A stretch of 64,000 bases of DNA from Bradyrhizobium sp. SZCCHNS1050 (GTDB taxonomy: Bacteria > Pseudomonadota > Alphaproteobacteria > Rhizobiales > Xanthobacteraceae), in NCBI RefSeq assembly GCF_032484785.1, contig NZ_JAUETR010000002.1, positions 496,001-560,000 of the forward strand. The letters run 5' to 3'. The translations under genes were made by a program, and so were the position numbers. The notes beneath the pieces are model-generated. The model was not told the DNA's origin. It did not search any database and worked only from the letters and a program-made list of their open reading frames with translations. The first letter of the stretch is position 1, and every line of letters starts with the position of its first letter. Positions 61,668 to 64,000 of this stretch are shown in pieces.

Positions 61668-63020
61668 ATGGCTAGGGACTCCCGCAAATCCGCCGGCACG
61701 AATGGAGCTGAGAAGACGGGCGCAACTCTGTCCGGACTGTTTGCTGACGAGAACGAGTTCGATCGCCGCGCGCTGTGGCGGCTCGGCTGGTGGGGGGCTG
61801 GCGCCGTCGGCGCCGTCGGCCTGGCCGTTTTCACCAATCAGGCTGCACAGGGATGGCGGCAGGACCGTGTTTCCGCGGCCGATCTGTCGCGCCAGGCGCA
61901 ACTGCTGCAGTCGCTGGCCCGTGAGACCCAGGGCGAGGCGCGCCAGCTCGGCGCGGCCATCGAGACGCTCAACACCGATCGCGACCGGCTGTACGCGCGC
62001 GTGACGGTGCTCGAGCAGGGATTGGACTCGGTGACCGGCGCGCTGGCCAAGCAGAGCGCCCAGGCGACCGCGAATCCCGCCCCCGGCAGCAAGGCGCCCC
62101 CCGCGCCACAGATCGCTGCCGTCGAGTCCCAGGCCCCGGTGGCGGCCCCGTCGGGTTCCCCGCCACCCGGCCCCTTGCCCGCATATGCGAACGCGTCGCC
62201 GTTCATGCCGGTTCCCAACGGGGCGGCCGGAACCAGTCCGGCTCAGCCGAGTACCCCGCCGGCTGCCGCGAGCGCCGACAAGACGAAACAGGAGCAGGCC
62301 AAGCCGATGTCGGCCGGGCTATCGGGGGCTTCGTCACCGCCCGTCTCTTCCGCCCCTTCGCCGACACCGTCAGCCTCGTCCGCATCGCCGGCTGCGACCG
62401 GTTCCAAGCCGACTGGTGGTGCCTCGGACCCGGCCGGCAAGCCGGCCGAGACCGACAAGCTCGCAAGAGCCGAACCCGCAGAGGCCGCCGGCGCCAAGGG
62501 CAGTGACAGCACCGACGCCGCGGTCACGGCGGTCCAGAAGACCGAATTCGCCGTCGATCTCGGCGGAGCCAACTCGCTCGGCGGCCTGCGGGCGCTGTGG
62601 CGGGATCTCGTGAAGACCCATGCCGACCTCGCCCTGCTCAGGCCGATCATCATCCTGAAGGAAGGCCGGGGCGGTCCAGGTATGCAACTGCGGCTCGGCG
62701 CCGGCCCATTGGGCGACGCGGCGACGGCGGCGAAGATCTGCGCGGTCCTCGCCGAGAGCCAGCGCGCTTGCGAGACCACCGTCTATGACGGCCAACGCCT
62801 CGCGGTCCGCGAGGAGCCGGAGGCGGCCAAGCCGGCCGCGCCCGCGGCTGCCGCCCAGAAGCCGGTGCAGCGCCGGCGCACGTATCAGCCACAGGCCCAG
62901 CAGCAGCGTCACGGCAAGCGCGAGGAGCCGCCGGCCGCGGCCGCGCCGGCACCGCCGCCGGCAGAGGCGCCCAAGCCCGAACAGCCGTCGGCGCTGTCGT
63001 CGTTCTTCCGCCGCTCCTGA
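61668..63020 (+). CDS. SPOR-like envelope protein with membrane anchor and low-complexity linker
   Basis: A 450-residue protein. Residues 1-40 are cytoplasmic; one membrane helix (WWGAGAVGAVGLAVF) follows near 42-57. A coiled coil (residues about 70-125) and about 180 residues of Pro/Ala/Ser linker precede a compact domain near 290-385 (FAVDLGGANSLGGLRALWRDL; RLGAGPLGDAATAAKICAVL), which looks like a SPOR peptidoglycan-binding fold. The C-terminus is again Pro/Gln-rich. A role in cell division or envelope architecture is inferred from the topology. Confidence 0.7.
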   Translation: MARDSRKSAGTNGAEKTGATLSGLFADENEFDRRALWRLGWWGAGAVGAVGLAVFTNQAAQGWRQDRVSAADLSRQAQLLQSLARETQGEARQLGAAIETLNTDRDRLYARVTVLEQGLDSVTGALAKQSAQATANPAPGSKAPPAPQIAAVESQAPVAAPSGSPPPGPLPAYANASPFMPVPNGAAGTSPAQPSTPPAAASADKTKQEQAKPMSAGLSGASSPPVSSAPSPTPSASSASPAATGSKPTGGASDPAGKPAETDKLARAEPAEAAGAKGSDSTDAAVTAVQKTEFAVDLGGANSLGGLRALWRDLVKTHADLALLRPIIILKEGRGGPGMQLRLGAGPLGDAATAAKICAVLAESQRACETTVYDGQRLAVREEPEAAKPAAPAAAAQKPVQRRRTYQPQAQQQRHGKREEPPAAAAPAPPPAEAPKPEQPSALSSFFRRS

Positions 63021-63030
63021 GGCTCGAATC

Positions 63031-63105
63031 GACGTGCGGCCAAAGCCGGTTGGGACGGATTGTGAAAGCAGTCCGCGAACCGGCTTTGCGGCTTGTCCGC
63101 ACGTC
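63031..63105 (+). terminator. Long imperfect hairpin after the SPOR-like gene
   Basis: GACGTGCGG at 63031-63039 pairs with CCGCACGTC at 63097-63105. Inside, CCAAAGCCGGTT pairs with AACCGGCTTTG, and GGAC/GTCC continues the stem. The total is about 24 paired bases with one bulge, followed by CTTTCC. It is unusually long for a terminator and fills most of the gap to the next gene. Confidence 0.6.
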
Positions 63106-63128
63106 CTTTCCGCAGCATAGTCCCGCGC

Positions 63129-63509
63129 ATGAAAAAGACCCCGTTCCGCCTCTCGCCCTATCAGGTGCAATGGCTCCTGATCATAGGCTTCGTCACCGTC
63201 GGCTATGCCCTCTATCTGCGCTATCTGGCGATCGAGCTGTCGAGCGTCGCGCTCGCCTGCGACGCCGGCCTGCAGACGCTGGCCTGCAAGAGCCGGGCGG
63301 TTGCGACCACGCTGTTCAAGAATTCGGTGTTCGGCGCCACGGCGCTGGTGATCGCAGTGCTGCACGTGATGCGGCCGTCGATCGTGCTGCTGACCGGCGG
63401 GCTGATCGCCGCCGGCCTCGGCATCGTGCTCTACAACATCGTGCTGTCGGGGCTGGCGATCGGCCTGCTCATCCTCGGCTTTGCGCGGCCCGCGCCCGCC
63501 ACAGCGTGA
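63129..63509 (+). CDS. Small integral membrane protein (126 aa)
   Basis: ATG 63129 (MKKTPFRLSPYQVQWLLIIGF) is chosen over 63093. Three or four membrane segments are visible, with two cysteines in a periplasmic loop (CDAGLQTLACKSRA). No family recognised. Its last 41 bases overlap the convergent gene at the window edge. Confidence 0.7.
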   Translation: MKKTPFRLSPYQVQWLLIIGFVTVGYALYLRYLAIELSSVALACDAGLQTLACKSRAVATTLFKNSVFGATALVIAVLHVMRPSIVLLTGGLIAAGLGIVLYNIVLSGLAIGLLILGFARPAPATA

Positions 63510-64000
63510 ACGCCAGCAGCAGATACATCGCGCAGGTCCACATCGCCTGCCAGTTGTCGCGGCCCTCGTTGTAGATCACGTAGACCGAGGAGATCGCGAG
63601 CAGGCCGGCGAAGCTGGCCTCGGCGATCGGCCGGGGACCCTGCGCCGGACGATTGCCGAGCAGCATCGCGAACGGCACCACCGCCATGGTCAGGCTGGCG
63701 AACGGGAAATCGCGGTAGCGCGGGTCGAACACGAAGCCGAGCGCCGTCTCGGCCGCAATCAGCACCGTCACGACGAGGACCAGGCCCAGCAGGTAGGTGA
63801 TCTTCAACTGCTTGCGGCCGTCATTCGGTCCGAGCAGGTCGAGGAAGGTCGGCAACGGCCGCCCGGCCATCGTCGCATTGGCGCTGAGGATCGGCGCCAG
63901 GACGCCGGCCGCGAGCAGCGCCCCCCAATGCAGCCAGCCGCCAACACCGAGGCTCTCATAGAACATCTTGTCCGCGGCCATGCCGAACAGCACGCCCGCT
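63469..64000 (-). CDS. Multi-pass membrane protein, C-terminal part (5' end outside window)
   Basis: The frame is open to the window edge and ends at 63469. At least 177 residues with about five membrane segments are visible, including WLHWGALLAAGVLAPILS and KITYLLGLVLVVTVLIAAETALG. Similar tails occur in membrane-bound glucan synthase or glycosyl hydrolase proteins of Bradyrhizobium, but the diagnostic domain would lie upstream, so the identity is left open. Confidence 0.6.
   Translation of the reverse strand, partial: AGVLFGMAADKMFYESLGVGGWLHWGALLAAGVLAPILSANATMAGRPLPTFLDLLGPNDGRKQLKITYLLGLVLVVTVLIAAETALGFVFDPRYRDFPFASLTMAVVPFAMLLGNRPAQGPRPIAEASFAGLLAISSVYVIYNEGRDNWQAMWTCAMYLLLAFTLWRARAAQSRG

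Overview
The window is GC-rich alphaproteobacterial chromosome and most likely comes from Bradyrhizobium or a close relative. The support is gene content: acdR/acdS, a NasST-nirA cluster, phosphatidylcholine synthase (pcs), an IalB-type protein, an OpgC acyltransferase and DUF2336. Palindromic intergenic repeats of the kind scattered through Bradyrhizobium genomes occur several times. No tRNA, rRNA, CRISPR array or prophage was seen. Most of the window is ordinary, densely packed chromosome.

Region by region. 1-5.3 kb: a carbohydrate-type ABC importer operon (binding protein, two permeases, ATPase) ending in a 2-hydroxyacid dehydrogenase. 5.4-8.7 kb: small genes, a PheC-like periplasmic protein and a gene-free stretch of dispersed repeats. 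8.7-10.4 kb: divergent acdS/acdR (ACC deaminase and its Lrp-type regulator). 11.4-15.4 kb: cupin and RraA-type aldolase genes divergent from pxpB-pxpC-pxpA (5-oxoprolinase). 15.7-21.2 kb: assimilatory nitrite reduction, with nasT and nasS encoding the nitrate-responsive RNA-binding switch, then nirA, then a reductase that probably feeds it electrons. 21.3-33.2 kb: housekeeping and membrane genes (rimO, an argD-like aminotransferase, quinone reductase, terC-pcs, a UbiH-type hydroxylase, hspQ). 33.4-38.2 kb: an oligopeptide-type binding protein, an acyl-CoA-synthetase-like protein without a visible ATP-binding P-loop, and a degenerate GGDEF protein. 38.2-44.2 kb: a small accessory islet bounded by two directly repeated 141-bp sequences. 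It carries a small exported protein, an OpgC gene with an altered 3' end, a NarL-type regulator and a MASE1 hybrid kinase; the right repeat is followed by a broken copy of the GGDEF gene's 3' end. 44.9-51 kb: mfd, sdhE and recG. 51.2-56.4 kb: a dehydrogenase, a GDSL autotransporter, VOC, DUF502 and LysE genes. 56.6-57.7 kb: an IS110 element inserted in a dispersed palindrome. 57.9-61.5 kb: glmS and glmU. 61.7-64 kb: a SPOR-like protein and membrane proteins.

Three RNA-level systems can be read from the sequence. (1) The IS110 element has a 5' end that folds like a bridge RNA. Its two guide loops match the element's own ends and the DNA flanking the insertion. (2) The argD-like gene is preceded by a promoter, a 30-codon ORF with 11 arginine codons that should start at or next to the first transcribed base, and a 15-bp hairpin with a U-tract. 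This is the layout of a ribosome-mediated attenuator. (3) The nirA leader carries two consecutive hairpins with the A..G.. hexaloops recognised by ANTAR proteins, just downstream of a sigma-54-like promoter. NasT, encoded next door, is the obvious reader.
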